A DNA stretch of 50,883 bases, taken from the IMG/VR virus record IMGVR_UViG_3300042114_000121, positions 1-50,883 of that record. One strand, written 5' to 3'. Origin of the DNA: a virus. Below, one piece after another: positions 7,001 to 14,922 of the stretch. The notes beneath the pieces are model-generated. The model did not search any database, had not been told where the DNA came from, and was given only the letters and a program-made list of their open reading frames with translations. The position numbers and the translations under genes were made by a program. The number at the start of each line of letters is the position of its first letter. The first letter of the stretch is position 1.

Positions 7001-7209
7001 TGTGGATTATATTTTTAATTGGTTGTTATTTGTATTTGGAGATATTGCATTTTGTTAGTAGAGGAGAGTTTCCTGTTCGTACATTATTACTTAGATTAAA
7101 TAATAAATTTAAAATACTAATTGTTTTTATTTTTATTTTATCAATTATTTGCATTTCTCCTCTTGCTTATTTATGGATTACATATCAATGGATTAGGATT
7201 GGAAAATGA
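6997..7209 (+). CDS. Small membrane protein, 70 aa
   Basis: Two hydrophobic segments (IIFLIGCYLYLEILHFV near residues 4-20 and ILIVFIFILSIICISPLAYL near residues 41-60) flank a short basic loop. ATG overlaps the previous stop and the stop overlaps the next ATG, so it is embedded in a tightly coupled operon. Function unknown. Confidence 0.65.
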   Translation: MMWIIFLIGCYLYLEILHFVSRGEFPVRTLLLRLNNKFKILIVFIFILSIICISPLAYLWITYQWIRIGK

Positions 7210-7775
7210 ACATAGAAACTTTTATGGTTGCATTAATTCAGAACTTTCGTCTTGATGCTCATGTAGTTGCTGTTGCAAAAGTTATGATTGATGAAAGTGG
7301 TGTTGTTGATTTTGGTGGACTTATGAGAGAAGTGTTAACAAGTAAGAAATTTGACTTTTTGAGTAAGTTACAAGATGGATTAGATAAATACAAAATTGTT
7401 GTTCAGTTAGATGAGATTGATGCTTGTAAAGTGTATTCGTATGCTGATAAGCTTTTTATTAAAACTACTAGTGTTTTTGATGAGATAAATTTTTTAGTAC
7501 AAACTGGTAAAGATATTAACTCTGACACTATGACTAGGTTTATATATGCTAACTTTGATGAGAAAGATAGACAAGTGTTAAAGCTTATTGGAGATAGAAA
7601 TAGACTTTTGTTTATGATTAGAAATCTTAGAGCGGCACTAAGAGAGCAAATAAAGCAAAATGTAGAGAAGTTATCACTTGAAAAGAAAAAAAGTGTTTTA
7701 GCTATACCTATGGCTCAAAGAAACAATGATATTGATAGTAGAGTGTTAAAACTTATACAAGGTGGTAAAAAATGA
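7206..7775 (+). CDS. Hypothetical protein, 189 aa
   Basis: A mostly helical soluble protein (MVALIQNFRLDAHVVAVAKV; IGDRNRLLFMIRNLRAALRE). The start overlaps the previous stop and its end overlaps the methyltransferase start. No family was recognised. Confidence 0.65.
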   Translation: MNIETFMVALIQNFRLDAHVVAVAKVMIDESGVVDFGGLMREVLTSKKFDFLSKLQDGLDKYKIVVQLDEIDACKVYSYADKLFIKTTSVFDEINFLVQTGKDINSDTMTRFIYANFDEKDRQVLKLIGDRNRLLFMIRNLRAALREQIKQNVEKLSLEKKKSVLAIPMAQRNNDIDSRVLKLIQGGKK

Positions 7776-8839
7776 ATTTTTCATATAGATGGAATTTATC
7801 TGATTTAGATAAAGTTGAAAAAAATGGTTATAAAGTTTTCAGCTGTTTTGCTGGAGGTGGTGGAAGTAGCCAAGGTTATAAAATGGCTGGATTTGATGTT
7901 ATAGGGTGTAATGAAATAGACCCACGACAAATGGAAATATATACTCATAATTTAAAGCCAAAATATAGTTATTTAGAGGACATTAGAACTTTTAGATTAA
8001 GAGATGATTTACCAAAAGAATTTTTTAAATTAGATATTTTAGATGGAAGCCCTCCTTGCACAGTTTTTAGCACTTCAAATAATTCAAAAGATGAGAAATC
8101 AAAAGAGAAAAAATTTAGAGAGGGTCAAATAAAACAAAGACTTGATGATTTGTTTTATGAATTTATAGAGTTAGCTAACAAGCTAAAGCCTAAAGTAATA
8201 GTAGCTGAAAATGTAATAGGTTTAACAAACTTAAATAACAAAGAATATATGATGAAAATTTATGAACATTTTAGAGATATAGGATATATGATTTCTCATT
8301 ATACATTTGACTTTAGTGAATTAGGACTACCTCAAAGAAGAAATAGAGTAATATTTTTTGCAGTTAGAAAAGATATTTATGTTGAAACTACTGATTTGTA
8401 TGGAGAAATGCCATACTTAAGCATAAATAAAAATTATAAAAAAATACCATATAAAGACATAGAAGAAAAAAATGCAATAATTGGAACTGTTAAAGTTTAT
8501 CCGAAAGCATTATATTGGTGGGAAAAAACAAATGCTGGAAAGTATTTTTCAAATGCGACAGAAAGAGAACTTGGAAAAAGGTCTTATATGGACTACTATA
8601 AGACAGATAGAAATAAAGTTTTACCTACAATAACAGCTCATACAGAGGGTGGTAATTGCTATAATCAAGATATACCAAGAACATTAACAAAGTTAGAACT
8701 CAAATTAGCAACATCATTTCCTTTAGATTATGACTTTTTAGAAGAAAATCCGAAATATGTATGTGGTATGAGCGTTCCACCTTTAGCTATGTATATAATA
8801 TCAAAAGAAATTAAAACTCAATGGGTAGATAAAAATTAG
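7772..8839 (+). CDS. C5-cytosine DNA methyltransferase
   Basis: A 355-aa protein with the motif series of 5-methylcytosine methyltransferases: motif I FSCFAGGGGSSQG (~residues 23-35), catalytic motif IV PPC in GSPPCTVFS, motif VI AENV, motif VIII LPQRRNRV and a C-terminal motif IX/X region (ITAHTEGG; IPRTLTKLELKLATSFP). It transfers a methyl group from S-adenosylmethionine to cytosine; the target sequence cannot be read from the protein. There is no partner restriction enzyme, so it most likely protects phage DNA from host restriction. Confidence 0.92.
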   Translation: MNFSYRWNLSDLDKVEKNGYKVFSCFAGGGGSSQGYKMAGFDVIGCNEIDPRQMEIYTHNLKPKYSYLEDIRTFRLRDDLPKEFFKLDILDGSPPCTVFSTSNNSKDEKSKEKKFREGQIKQRLDDLFYEFIELANKLKPKVIVAENVIGLTNLNNKEYMMKIYEHFRDIGYMISHYTFDFSELGLPQRRNRVIFFAVRKDIYVETTDLYGEMPYLSINKNYKKIPYKDIEEKNAIIGTVKVYPKALYWWEKTNAGKYFSNATERELGKRSYMDYYKTDRNKVLPTITAHTEGGNCYNQDIPRTLTKLELKLATSFPLDYDFLEENPKYVCGMSVPPLAMYIISKEIKTQWVDKN

Positions 8840-9018
8840 TGAAACAATCGCCCTACTTTGAAGAGCTACTTAAAAGACAAAAAAGAATGAAAAAAGTGTT
8901 TAAAAATAGTGTATGTTGTAAGTGTGCTTGTGTTGATGATTTGAAGTGGAAGGATGAAGTTAGTGATGTTATCTGTAAAAGATGTTTTGTTGAGATGATT
9001 AAAGAGGAGAAAAAATAG
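8839..9018 (+). CDS. Zinc-ribbon mini-protein, 59 aa
   Basis: The GTG start overlaps the methyltransferase stop (TAGTG). The protein has two cysteine pairs (CCKC and ICKRC) about 20 residues apart, a treble-clef or zinc-ribbon pattern, with basic flanks. It ends one base before the adenine methyltransferase start. It may be a DNA-binding accessory factor, but the function is unknown. Confidence 0.65.
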   Translation: MKQSPYFEELLKRQKRMKKVFKNSVCCKCACVDDLKWKDEVSDVICKRCFVEMIKEEKK

Positions 9019-9624
9019 ATGATAGAGTTAAATACAGTTTATAATGAAGATTGTTTGGAAACAATGAAAAGAATGGCAGATAAGAGTGTGGATTTGGTTT
9101 TGACTGACCCGCCTTATGGGATAGGAATATCATCAAATCCAATAAGACAAAAGCATACTAGAAAAGAATGGGATAATGAAATTCCTATGGATTTAATTTT
9201 TAAAGAGATTTTTAGAATTTCTAAATATCAAATAATATGGGGTGGAAATTACTTTAATCTTCCACCATCAAAAAATTTTATTATTTGGGATAAAAAACAA
9301 TCTTATGATTTTAGTTTAGCTATGTGCGAGTATGCCTATAGTAGTTTTGATTTTCCTGCAAAAATGTATTCATATTCTAATAGAGGAGATGAGGAAAAAT
9401 TCCATCCATCTCAAAAGCCAATAGAACTAATGAATTTTTGTTTGAATTTTGCACTTGAAAGAGATGAAAATATTAAAAATATTTACGACCCATTTTCTGG
9501 AAGTGGAACTACTTTGGTTGTTGCTAAAAGTAGAAAAATAGATTTTATAGGTTCAGAATTAGACAAAGATTATTACGAAATAATACAAAAGCGATTACAA
9601 ACAGTTCAAGGGAGTTTATTTTGA
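9019..9624 (+). CDS. Adenine/N4-cytosine DNA methyltransferase
   Basis: A 201-aa protein with catalytic motif IV DPPYG (~residue 31) near the N-terminus and the S-adenosylmethionine-binding motif FSGSGTT (~159) near the C-terminus: the beta-class order seen in N6-adenine and N4-cytosine methyltransferases. FHPSQKP matches the family's HPTQKP. It is short, with a small target-recognition region. It is solitary, so self-protection from host restriction is the likely role. The first ATG overlaps nothing and follows GAGGAG. Confidence 0.92.
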   Translation: MIELNTVYNEDCLETMKRMADKSVDLVLTDPPYGIGISSNPIRQKHTRKEWDNEIPMDLIFKEIFRISKYQIIWGGNYFNLPPSKNFIIWDKKQSYDFSLAMCEYAYSSFDFPAKMYSYSNRGDEEKFHPSQKPIELMNFCLNFALERDENIKNIYDPFSGSGTTLVVAKSRKIDFIGSELDKDYYEIIQKRLQTVQGSLF

Positions 9625-9827
9625 AACAATCTAAGCGACAAAGTATGTACGAAACTATCATATCAACCATGATAGGTTTTGTGGTTAGTTTGATAAGTGT
9701 TGTTGTTATCTTTCCTGTGTTTGATATACATACAAGTTTTGGTACTGATTTTATTATTACTGTTTATTTTACTGTGATTAGTATTGTAAGAGGATATTTT
9801 GTTAGGAGATATTTTAACTCAAAATAA
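9621..9827 (+). CDS. DUF7220-like membrane protein, 68 aa
   Basis: A TTG start overlaps the previous stop. KQSKRQSMYETIISTMIGF, two transmembrane helices and a terminal SIVRGYFVRRYF match a family of short phage proteins (QSRxxSxxE...FTxxSxxRSYxxRRxF) known to me as DUF7220. It is probably in the inner membrane. Function unknown. Confidence 0.75.
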   Translation: MKQSKRQSMYETIISTMIGFVVSLISVVVIFPVFDIHTSFGTDFIITVYFTVISIVRGYFVRRYFNSK

Positions 9828-9907
9828 TTTATGGTCTAAATTTTCGGCTTGAAAATTTTGGCGGAATTTCCGCTAATATGTTTGGCTACTGAAAAACAAG
9901 AAAAGAA

Positions 9908-9946
9908 TTTAATCTCCTAAAAATGTGGGGGGGAGATTAAAATTTT
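9908..9946 (+). terminator. Terminator before second Rha gene
   Basis: TTTAATCTCC (9908-9917) pairs perfectly with GGAGATTAAA (9932-9941), followed by ATTTT. The loop holds an unusual run of seven G. It closes the methyltransferase operon; a smaller GCGG/CCGC hairpin lies upstream in the same 189-bp gap. Confidence 0.75.
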
Positions 9947-9959
9947 GTATCCTATATTA

Positions 9960-9988
9960 TTGACTATTGTAATTTAATATTGTACAAT
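9960..9988 (+). promoter_or_regulatory. Sigma70-type promoter with operator palindrome
   Basis: TTGACT (9960-9965), a 17-base spacer and TACAAT (9983-9988) form a near-consensus promoter. The -10 lies in a perfect palindrome ATTGTACAAT (9979-9988), a likely repressor site. The Rha-family gene starts 29 bases downstream. Confidence 0.75.
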
Positions 9989-10016
9989 TCTAGTAAATTA
10001 TAAAAAAGGAGAATAA

Positions 10017-10697
10017 ATGAATAATTTAGTAGAAATTGAAAATAATCAAGTTTTTACTACATCTAATATTATTGGAGAAGAATTTGGGTTGATGCACAAA
10101 CATATTCTTGAAAAAATTGAAAGTTTCACGGACGAAATTTCGGCTGTGAGATTTTTAGAGATGTTTCAAGAATTTGAGTATGAAAATACACGAAAAAGAA
10201 AATATAAATCTTTTAAAATAAATAGAGATGGATATATGTTTTTAGTTATGAACATATCAAATAAAAAAGCAAATAATAAAAAGTTGATGTTTATTGATGC
10301 TTTCAATAAAATGGAAAAGATTTTATTAAATAGCAGTAGTAGTGAATGGATTACATCAAGAGAGCAAGGGAAACAAATAAGATTAAATGAAGTTGACACG
10401 ATAAAAGAATTTGTAGAATATGCGATAAAACAAGGTTCAACAGGTGCGAAATTTTATTATAAACATTTTACATCTTCAACTTATAAAGCATTATCTCTTT
10501 TGGAGCATAAAAAACCAAAAACAAGAGACACTTTAGACTTGTTACAACTACATCAGCTCTTGTTGGCAGAAGATTTAATAACTAGAACTATTAAAAATGA
10601 AATGAAAAACAATGAACACTACAAAGTTATTTTTGAAAAGTGTAAAAATGCACTTGAAAATTTTGCAAATAGTTTGTTTATAGGAATTAAAAAATGA
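10017..10697 (+). CDS. Rha-family phage regulatory protein (second copy)
   Basis: A 226-aa protein with a Rha N-terminus (VFTTSNIIGEEFGLMHKHIL; FKINRDGYMFLVMNISNKKA) and a C-terminal half homologous to that of the protein at 3400 (EWITSREQGKQIRLNEVDTI; ALSLLEH). The DNA-binding halves differ more than the C-termini, so the two probably recognise different sites. It is the first gene after a terminator and has its own strong promoter overlapped by a palindrome, suggesting self-regulation. Confidence 0.8.
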   Translation: MNNLVEIENNQVFTTSNIIGEEFGLMHKHILEKIESFTDEISAVRFLEMFQEFEYENTRKRKYKSFKINRDGYMFLVMNISNKKANNKKLMFIDAFNKMEKILLNSSSSEWITSREQGKQIRLNEVDTIKEFVEYAIKQGSTGAKFYYKHFTSSTYKALSLLEHKKPKTRDTLDLLQLHQLLLAEDLITRTIKNEMKNNEHYKVIFEKCKNALENFANSLFIGIKK

Positions 10698-10999
10698 ACA
10701 TACTAAAAAAGTTACAAAAAGTTGATAAAAACGAGTGTGTTATCAAAAGTGGTGTTGCAGTTTTATTGGATAGTCAGGAGCAGTTGAACTTGTTAGCTGA
10801 GATAAGTGGACAGTATGATATAGATAGTATTATTGTTGATGGAATATATGTTGCTTTTTCAGATGAGATAAATGCAATAAATGTAGTTCCACTTAGTGAT
10901 ATTACAGAAGATTGTGTGTTGGAAGCTTTTGAACATAAGAATTTGGTGCCAGTTGATTTCTCAAAATGGTATAAAAAAGTTAAAAGGAGTTTTGTATGA
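10694..10999 (+). CDS. Hypothetical protein, 101 aa
   Basis: ATG overlaps the Rha stop. The protein is mixed alpha/beta (SGVAVLLDSQEQLNLLAEIS; DSIIVDGIYVAFSDEINAIN) and slightly acidic. No family was recognised. Probably co-transcribed with the regulator. Confidence 0.65.
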   Translation: MNILKKLQKVDKNECVIKSGVAVLLDSQEQLNLLAEISGQYDIDSIIVDGIYVAFSDEINAINVVPLSDITEDCVLEAFEHKNLVPVDFSKWYKKVKRSFV

Positions 11000-11106
11000 T
11001 AAATATAGAATTAGCAAAAACATTATCTAAAAACGATGATTTGTTTAAAAGTTTAGATATGTTTTTAGGTATTAAGGAAATAAAAGAGTCTGGTAAAATC
11101 ATATAA
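10996..11106 (+). CDS. Small ORF, 36 aa
   Basis: An ATG overlapping the previous stop (ATGA-type), after AAAAGGAG, encodes a helical 36-residue peptide (MINIELAKTLSKNDDLFKS). A further 15-codon frame follows directly at 11107. Translational coupling supports it, but conservation is unknown. Confidence 0.5.
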   Translation: MINIELAKTLSKNDDLFKSLDMFLGIKEIKESGKII

Positions 11107-11159
11107 ATGCAAAAATTCATACAAACAGCAATTAAATTATTTAAAGGAAGGTAATAAGA

Positions 11160-11498
11160 ATGGAAAACAAAATAGATTTTGAAAATAATCCTTTGGTTGT
11201 AACATTACCAGATGGTGTAGGGTATCTTGATAATCTTATGAATCTGACATCGTTTTCAGAAGTAGTGATAAGATTTGAAGAGCTTAAAGGTGCTGAGTGC
11301 TTTACTGTTTGTGTAGATGGGTTTTTGTTTATAAACGACAAATTTAAGCTTATAGATGATGAGACAGAAAAGTGTAGATTTTATAAAGATAGCCCAAAAG
11401 TTAAGTATTCTAGTATCTTTGCTAGGGCTTTGATGGTAGTAACTGCTTTGTGTGAGGGAAAAATAAAACTTGGAGATATTGACAAAATGCAAGATTGA
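11160..11498 (+). CDS. Hypothetical protein, 112 aa
   Basis: The ATG follows AAAGGAAGG. The protein contains LVVTLPDGVGYLDNLMNLTS and FTVCVDGFLFINDKFKLIDD, a mixed fold with no recognised motif. It is the last gene before a 311-bp gap. Confidence 0.65.
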   Translation: MENKIDFENNPLVVTLPDGVGYLDNLMNLTSFSEVVIRFEELKGAECFTVCVDGFLFINDKFKLIDDETEKCRFYKDSPKVKYSSIFARALMVVTALCEGKIKLGDIDKMQD

Positions 11499-11599
11499 AA
11501 ATTCTTTTGTATTTTGACTTTGAATTAAGAAGATTTTAATATATGTACTGGTATAGTTCTTTATCTGAAACGATATGACCTTTCACAACTTACTGTTAA

Positions 11600-11668
11600 A
11601 ACAACCTAGCCAATACCCAGTGATACTGGATTTGAAAATTAATCGCTAGGCTTTGTTAAATTTTTTAT
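11600..11668 (+). terminator. Forked hairpin, probable terminator or structured RNA
   Basis: In the 311-bp gap 11499-11809, AACAA-CCTAGC (11600-11610) pairs with GCTAGG-CT-TTGTT (11645-11657), enclosing a second hairpin CCAGT-GAT-ACTGG (11617-11629), and an AT-rich run with six T follows. The stem is long for a simple terminator. The rest of the gap is AT-rich, with a strong AAGGAGG before the next gene. Confidence 0.6.
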
Positions 11669-11809
11669 TAATCAAGTGAATAATCTAAAATTTATGAAAG
11701 GAAAAAAACCTTTTATGAAGTATTTTTAAAATTAGGGAAAATAGATAATCCGTATCTGTTGGTTTTGTATATTAGCTTGATTAGTAAAAAATTTAAGGAG
11801 GTATAAATT

Positions 11810-12088
11810 TTGAAAGATTATGAAAAGTGTAAGTATTGCAAGTATGCAAGATTAAATGAAGAGTATTTGGAAAGTACAGAGGCATATCCACCAGATGAAT
11901 TAGATTATTTGGTTTGTACAAGTGTAGAGAATATTCATAGTGGTAGGAATATCAATAGTGGAAGTGCTAGATTAGTATCTATGGATACAGACATCAAAGT
12001 TCCAAGAGTATCATTTCAAGTTGATGATAATGACTGTTGTGTCGCTTTTAAATTAGATAGGAGAGTGTATCATGAGTCAAATTGTTAA
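11810..12088 (+). CDS. Cysteine-rich protein, 92 aa
   Basis: A TTG start lies 7 bases after AAGGAGG. The N-terminus has CKYCKYA, and further cysteines at ~residue 43 and DDNDCCVAF near the C-terminus complete a likely zinc site. It begins a run of three overlapping zinc-type genes. Function unknown. Confidence 0.65.
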   Translation: MKDYEKCKYCKYARLNEEYLESTEAYPPDELDYLVCTSVENIHSGRNINSGSARLVSMDTDIKVPRVSFQVDDNDCCVAFKLDRRVYHESNC

Positions 12089-12266
12089 TAAATGTTGTAA
12101 GAATTGTGAATTTTTTAATGAAAATGATGGATGTAGTTATTTAGTAAAAATACCAACTACTAGCACATCAAAATATTTTAGAATAAATCATTTTTATTGT
12201 AGTTTTTATATTGAAAGGAAAGATGTATGCCAAGAGGTGGACGAACATCAACAACAAAACCAATAA
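12072..12266 (+). CDS. Cysteine-rich protein, 64 aa
   Basis: Overlaps the previous gene by 17 bases. CCKNCEFF, then CSYL, then FYCSFYIE resemble the preceding protein's layout, so the pair may derive from duplication. The tail DEHQQQNQ is translated from the start region of the next gene in another frame. AGGAG precedes the ATG. Confidence 0.6.
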   Translation: MSQIVNKCCKNCEFFNENDGCSYLVKIPTTSTSKYFRINHFYCSFYIERKDVCQEVDEHQQQNQ

Positions 12267-12547
12267 GAGAGCCAGACTCTCTTGGTAGATTTATTTGTAA
12301 TAAATGTAAAATATTAAAATGCAAAGATGAGTTTCACAAAGATAATACAACATTTCATAAAATTCATAGCTATTGTAAGGTTTGTAATAACAAATTAAAA
12401 AAAAGAAAAACAATTTTTAATTCACAAATTATTGGATTTTATGAATTCAACTGTGATTTTTGTGGAAAGAAAAATATTACAAAAAGTGCTATTAAATATG
12501 TATGTAATGCAAAATGTAGATATGAATATTCAAAGGTAAAAAAATGA
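12227..12547 (+). CDS. Protein with two zinc ribbons, 106 aa
   Basis: Starts inside the previous gene (40-base overlap), 8 bases after GAAAGG. The first ribbon is ICNKCK...YCKVCNNK and the second is CDFCGKKN...VCNAKCRYEY, each with four cysteines. The ends are basic. DNA or RNA binding is likely; no nuclease residues are evident. Confidence 0.65.
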   Translation: MPRGGRTSTTKPIREPDSLGRFICNKCKILKCKDEFHKDNTTFHKIHSYCKVCNNKLKKRKTIFNSQIIGFYEFNCDFCGKKNITKSAIKYVCNAKCRYEYSKVKK

Positions 12548-12774
12548 TAGATATGGTTTTAGTTATAAAAAGAATTAAAGAAGTTGAAGACAAAGATGAC
12601 TTTGAAGACTTAAGGGATAAGTTTAGAATGAGTGGTGCTGATTTAGAAGATAGGCAAGAGGCTATAAGACTTTTAGAATTAGAGTTTCCCCACTACTGTA
12701 ATGTGGATAAAAGAAATGCTGATATTTTAAAAAGTATCAAAGATGGCGAGGCTGAACTGCCTCATATCGATTGA
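12544..12774 (+). CDS. Hypothetical acidic protein, 76 aa
   Basis: ATG overlaps the previous stop. Helical and acidic (EVEDKDDFEDLRDKFRMSG). It ends directly at the TGTTCC palindrome. No family recognised. Confidence 0.6.
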   Translation: MIDMVLVIKRIKEVEDKDDFEDLRDKFRMSGADLEDRQEAIRLLELEFPHYCNVDKRNADILKSIKDGEAELPHID

Positions 12775-12790
12775 TGTTCCATGTGGAACA
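12775..12790. promoter_or_regulatory. parS-like palindrome, possible operator or short terminator
   Basis: TGTTCCATGTGGAACA sits immediately after a stop codon and 20 bases before a ribbon-helix-helix gene. It matches the parS consensus TGTTTCACGTGAAACA at 13 of 16 positions. It could equally be an operator for the downstream RHH protein, or a 6-bp hairpin followed by ATTTT. Confidence 0.45.
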
Positions 12791-12809
12791 ATTTTAAAGG
12801 AGAAAATCT

Positions 12810-13079
12810 ATGAATATTAGAAAGAGCCACATAAAGGGAAGACAAGATATACCAAAAGTAAAACTTACGATATATATTGAAGAAGGTGTAAATAAAGAAT
12901 TTGAGTTATTTTGTAAAAGAAAAAACATTTCTAAAAATATGTTTGTGAACGAAGCTATGAGAGAATACTCAAAAACAGGTCATAAATTTGATATACGGAA
13001 AGATAGGGCTTTAGCTAGTACAAAGATTGACTATATTTCTCAAGCAGTGGAGTGGTGGTTAAATGAACAAGAAGACTAA
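12810..13079 (+). CDS. Ribbon-helix-helix DNA-binding protein, 89 aa
   Basis: After a basic N-terminus, VKLTIYIEEGVNKEFELFCK followed by NISKNMFVNEAMREYSK has the beta-strand/helix/helix pattern of RHH regulators (CopG/Arc type). The C-terminal ~30 residues add a helix. The palindrome at 12775-12790 directly in front is a natural candidate for its own operator. AAAGGAG precedes the ATG. Confidence 0.65.
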   Translation: MNIRKSHIKGRQDIPKVKLTIYIEEGVNKEFELFCKRKNISKNMFVNEAMREYSKTGHKFDIRKDRALASTKIDYISQAVEWWLNEQED

Positions 13080-13242
13080 GCAAAATGAAGAAGTTTTAGA
13101 CCATAATGATATTACTGGTAAGTTTGAAAGAAAAATAGTTGTTGAAGATGAGATAGAAAATACGTCTCGTCCATATACCGAAAAAGAAGAAAAAATGATA
13201 AAAGAATATCTTAAGAGGAAAGATAAAAATGACAATATATGA
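13063..13242 (+). CDS. Hypothetical charged protein, 59 aa
   Basis: Starts inside the RHH gene (17-base overlap) and overlaps the next gene by 14 bases. Very charged (MNKKTKQNEEVLDHND; YTEKEEKMIKEYLKRKDKND). No family recognised. A toxin-antitoxin-like pairing with the RHH protein is conceivable, but no toxin fold is visible. Confidence 0.55.
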   Translation: MNKKTKQNEEVLDHNDITGKFERKIVVEDEIENTSRPYTEKEEKMIKEYLKRKDKNDNI

Positions 13243-13450
13243 TAAAAACATAAATATATTCACAGACGGATGCTTAGTTGAATATTGTGGTAAAGACTAC
13301 GACCTCAGCATAAGCACTTCAGGAGTACACCTTATCAACGACTATGAAGAAAAACACATAGAAGCTAGAGATGGAGATATACTGGAAGATATAGAGATAG
13401 TTACTGTTGCTGATAAGCTTACTGGAAATTTATTTGAGATAGGAGAGTGA
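13229..13450 (+). CDS. Hypothetical protein, 73 aa
   Basis: AAGAGG precedes the ATG. A beta-rich acidic protein (IFTDGCLVEYCGKDYDLSIS). Function unknown; linked by overlap to the preceding gene. Confidence 0.6.
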   Translation: MTIYDKNINIFTDGCLVEYCGKDYDLSISTSGVHLINDYEEKHIEARDGDILEDIEIVTVADKLTGNLFEIGE

Positions 13451-13451
13451 T

Positions 13452-14603
13452 ATGAGAAATGAATGTTTACGCCTACTTGGTGATGGTGCTTTTTTGAAAG
13501 AAGATAAAGAGCTTACTTATGAAGAACATAAAAGTGGAAAGGATAAATTTACTATTGAAGAGTTAAAGAAAAAATATGAAACTGGAAATTATATTTGTGT
13601 TTTTAAAAATGAAGATATAACAGCTGGTTATTTGTATTTGTGTGAATCTACCTTTTTACAAACAAATGAGTATAAGCTTATACATAAAAAACACGAAGAT
13701 GTTTTAAAAGCTTTTCTTGATGGAAAAGAAGTATATTCACAATTTGGAAAATCTTGTAAGGGAATACTAAAGAATTTTTTAGAAGAATATAATGAAAATT
13801 TTATATACGGAATTAAAGAAACGAAGTCATATTGTGAAAGAAAGTTTAAAGTTGGAGATTTTGTAACAGGGATTAGTCCTAGCAAGTTATCTATATTTGG
13901 AAGAGCATTTGAGATTATTGATTATGACGATATTGGTAAGTTTTATATACTTGAAAATGCTTCAGGATTTAAAGAAGATGATTTAAGGTTGTTTGATACA
14001 TTTCAAATTATGAAGGAGATTGAAAATATGAGTGAAGAGAAAAGAGATGATACAGAACTTACTTGTGGAGAGCATATAGAAACTTTAAAGAGTCAATTTG
14101 GAGGTTTCTTTAAAGACATAGAAGATTATGAAGGCTTATACTATATGGATAAGGCTGGTAATGTATATTCATATGGGAACAAAAGCAACCACAATGAAGA
14201 TATAACATTATCTCCTTCTGTAGATAAAGATGGCTACAGAAAAGTAACACTTTACAAAGATGGTAAAAAGGGATATTATAGAGTTTGTAGGCTAATGGGA
14301 ATTGCGTGGTTGCCTAACCCATTAGGCTTAGATTTTATTAATCATAAGAATGAAGCAAAAGATGATGATTCACTCGATAACTTAGAATGGATTTCTCCTT
14401 ATAATAATTGGAAGCACAGTGAAGCTTCTCAAAGTAATCAAGAACTTTCCGTTATAAAGCTATCCTTAGTAGGTGATTATATATGCGAGTACAAAAGCTT
14501 AATGGATGCTGCACGAGATAATGGTATTAATCAAGGTAATATTACTAATTGTTTAGCTGGTAGATGTAAAACTGTAGGAGGTTTTAGATGGTTGAAAAAG
14601 TAA
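13452..14603 (+). CDS. Fusion of unknown domain with NUMOD4/HNH endonuclease
   Basis: A 383-aa protein. Residues ~1-210 are an unknown domain. From ~218 there is NUMOD4 (FKDIEDYEGLYYMDKAGNVY), then an HNH core (VCRLMGIAWLPNP; DFINHKNEAKDDDSLDNLEW), then a NUMOD1-like tail (YKSLMDAARDNGINQGNITN; TVGGFRW). This is a complete homing-endonuclease module of the T4 SegE/I-HmuI type. A free-standing or intron-borne enzyme usually lacks such an N-terminal domain, so it may have inserted into a resident phage gene, or been recruited. No intron boundary is seen. Confidence 0.8.
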   Translation: MRNECLRLLGDGAFLKEDKELTYEEHKSGKDKFTIEELKKKYETGNYICVFKNEDITAGYLYLCESTFLQTNEYKLIHKKHEDVLKAFLDGKEVYSQFGKSCKGILKNFLEEYNENFIYGIKETKSYCERKFKVGDFVTGISPSKLSIFGRAFEIIDYDDIGKFYILENASGFKEDDLRLFDTFQIMKEIENMSEEKRDDTELTCGEHIETLKSQFGGFFKDIEDYEGLYYMDKAGNVYSYGNKSNHNEDITLSPSVDKDGYRKVTLYKDGKKGYYRVCRLMGIAWLPNPLGLDFINHKNEAKDDDSLDNLEWISPYNNWKHSEASQSNQELSVIKLSLVGDYICEYKSLMDAARDNGINQGNITNCLAGRCKTVGGFRWLKK

Positions 14604-14815
14604 GTAAAGCTATGAGTTATCAGATTGCGGGAGGGCATTACTCTAGTATGAAAATTCAGCCTGTAGAGTATTGTATGGCTAATAATTTGAATGTTTGTGA
14701 GAGTAAAGTTATTAAGTACATTTCGCGACATAGAAGCAAAAATGGTGCTGAAGATTTAAGAAAAGCTAAACATTTTATAGATTTACTTTTGGAGCTTGAA
14801 TATGGAAACGATTAG
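14588..14815 (+). CDS. DUF3310 protein, 75 aa
   Basis: YQIAGGHYSSMKIQPVEYCM, then SKVIKYISRHRSKNGAEDLR and KAKHFIDLLLE match DUF3310, a family found in many phages and sometimes annotated as nucleotide kinase-like. GTAGGAGG before the ATG at 14588 decides the start, even though it overlaps the endonuclease gene by 16 bases; a second ATG lies at 14612. Confidence 0.85.
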   Translation: MVEKVSKAMSYQIAGGHYSSMKIQPVEYCMANNLNVCESKVIKYISRHRSKNGAEDLRKAKHFIDLLLELEYGND

Positions 14816-14921
14816 AGATTTTTACGAAGATAAAAAGAAAATGGTTTTTGGTCGAGGATATTATAATAATCTTGAAGTGATACTTTTGTATGTACTTGGG
14901 ATAATTGGATGGTACTTATGA
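14802..14921 (+). CDS. Small membrane protein, 39 aa
   Basis: An ATG inside the end of the DUF3310 gene encodes a charged N-terminus (METIRDFYEDKKK) and a C-terminal hydrophobic helix (VILLYVLGIIGWYL). GGAG lies upstream. A single-pass membrane peptide of unknown role. Confidence 0.5.
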   Translation: METIRDFYEDKKKMVFGRGYYNNLEVILLYVLGIIGWYL

Positions 14922-14922
14922 T

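Noticed and set aside
11600-11657. tRNA-like structure
   Set aside because: Too short, no anticodon or T-arm pattern, and no CCA end.
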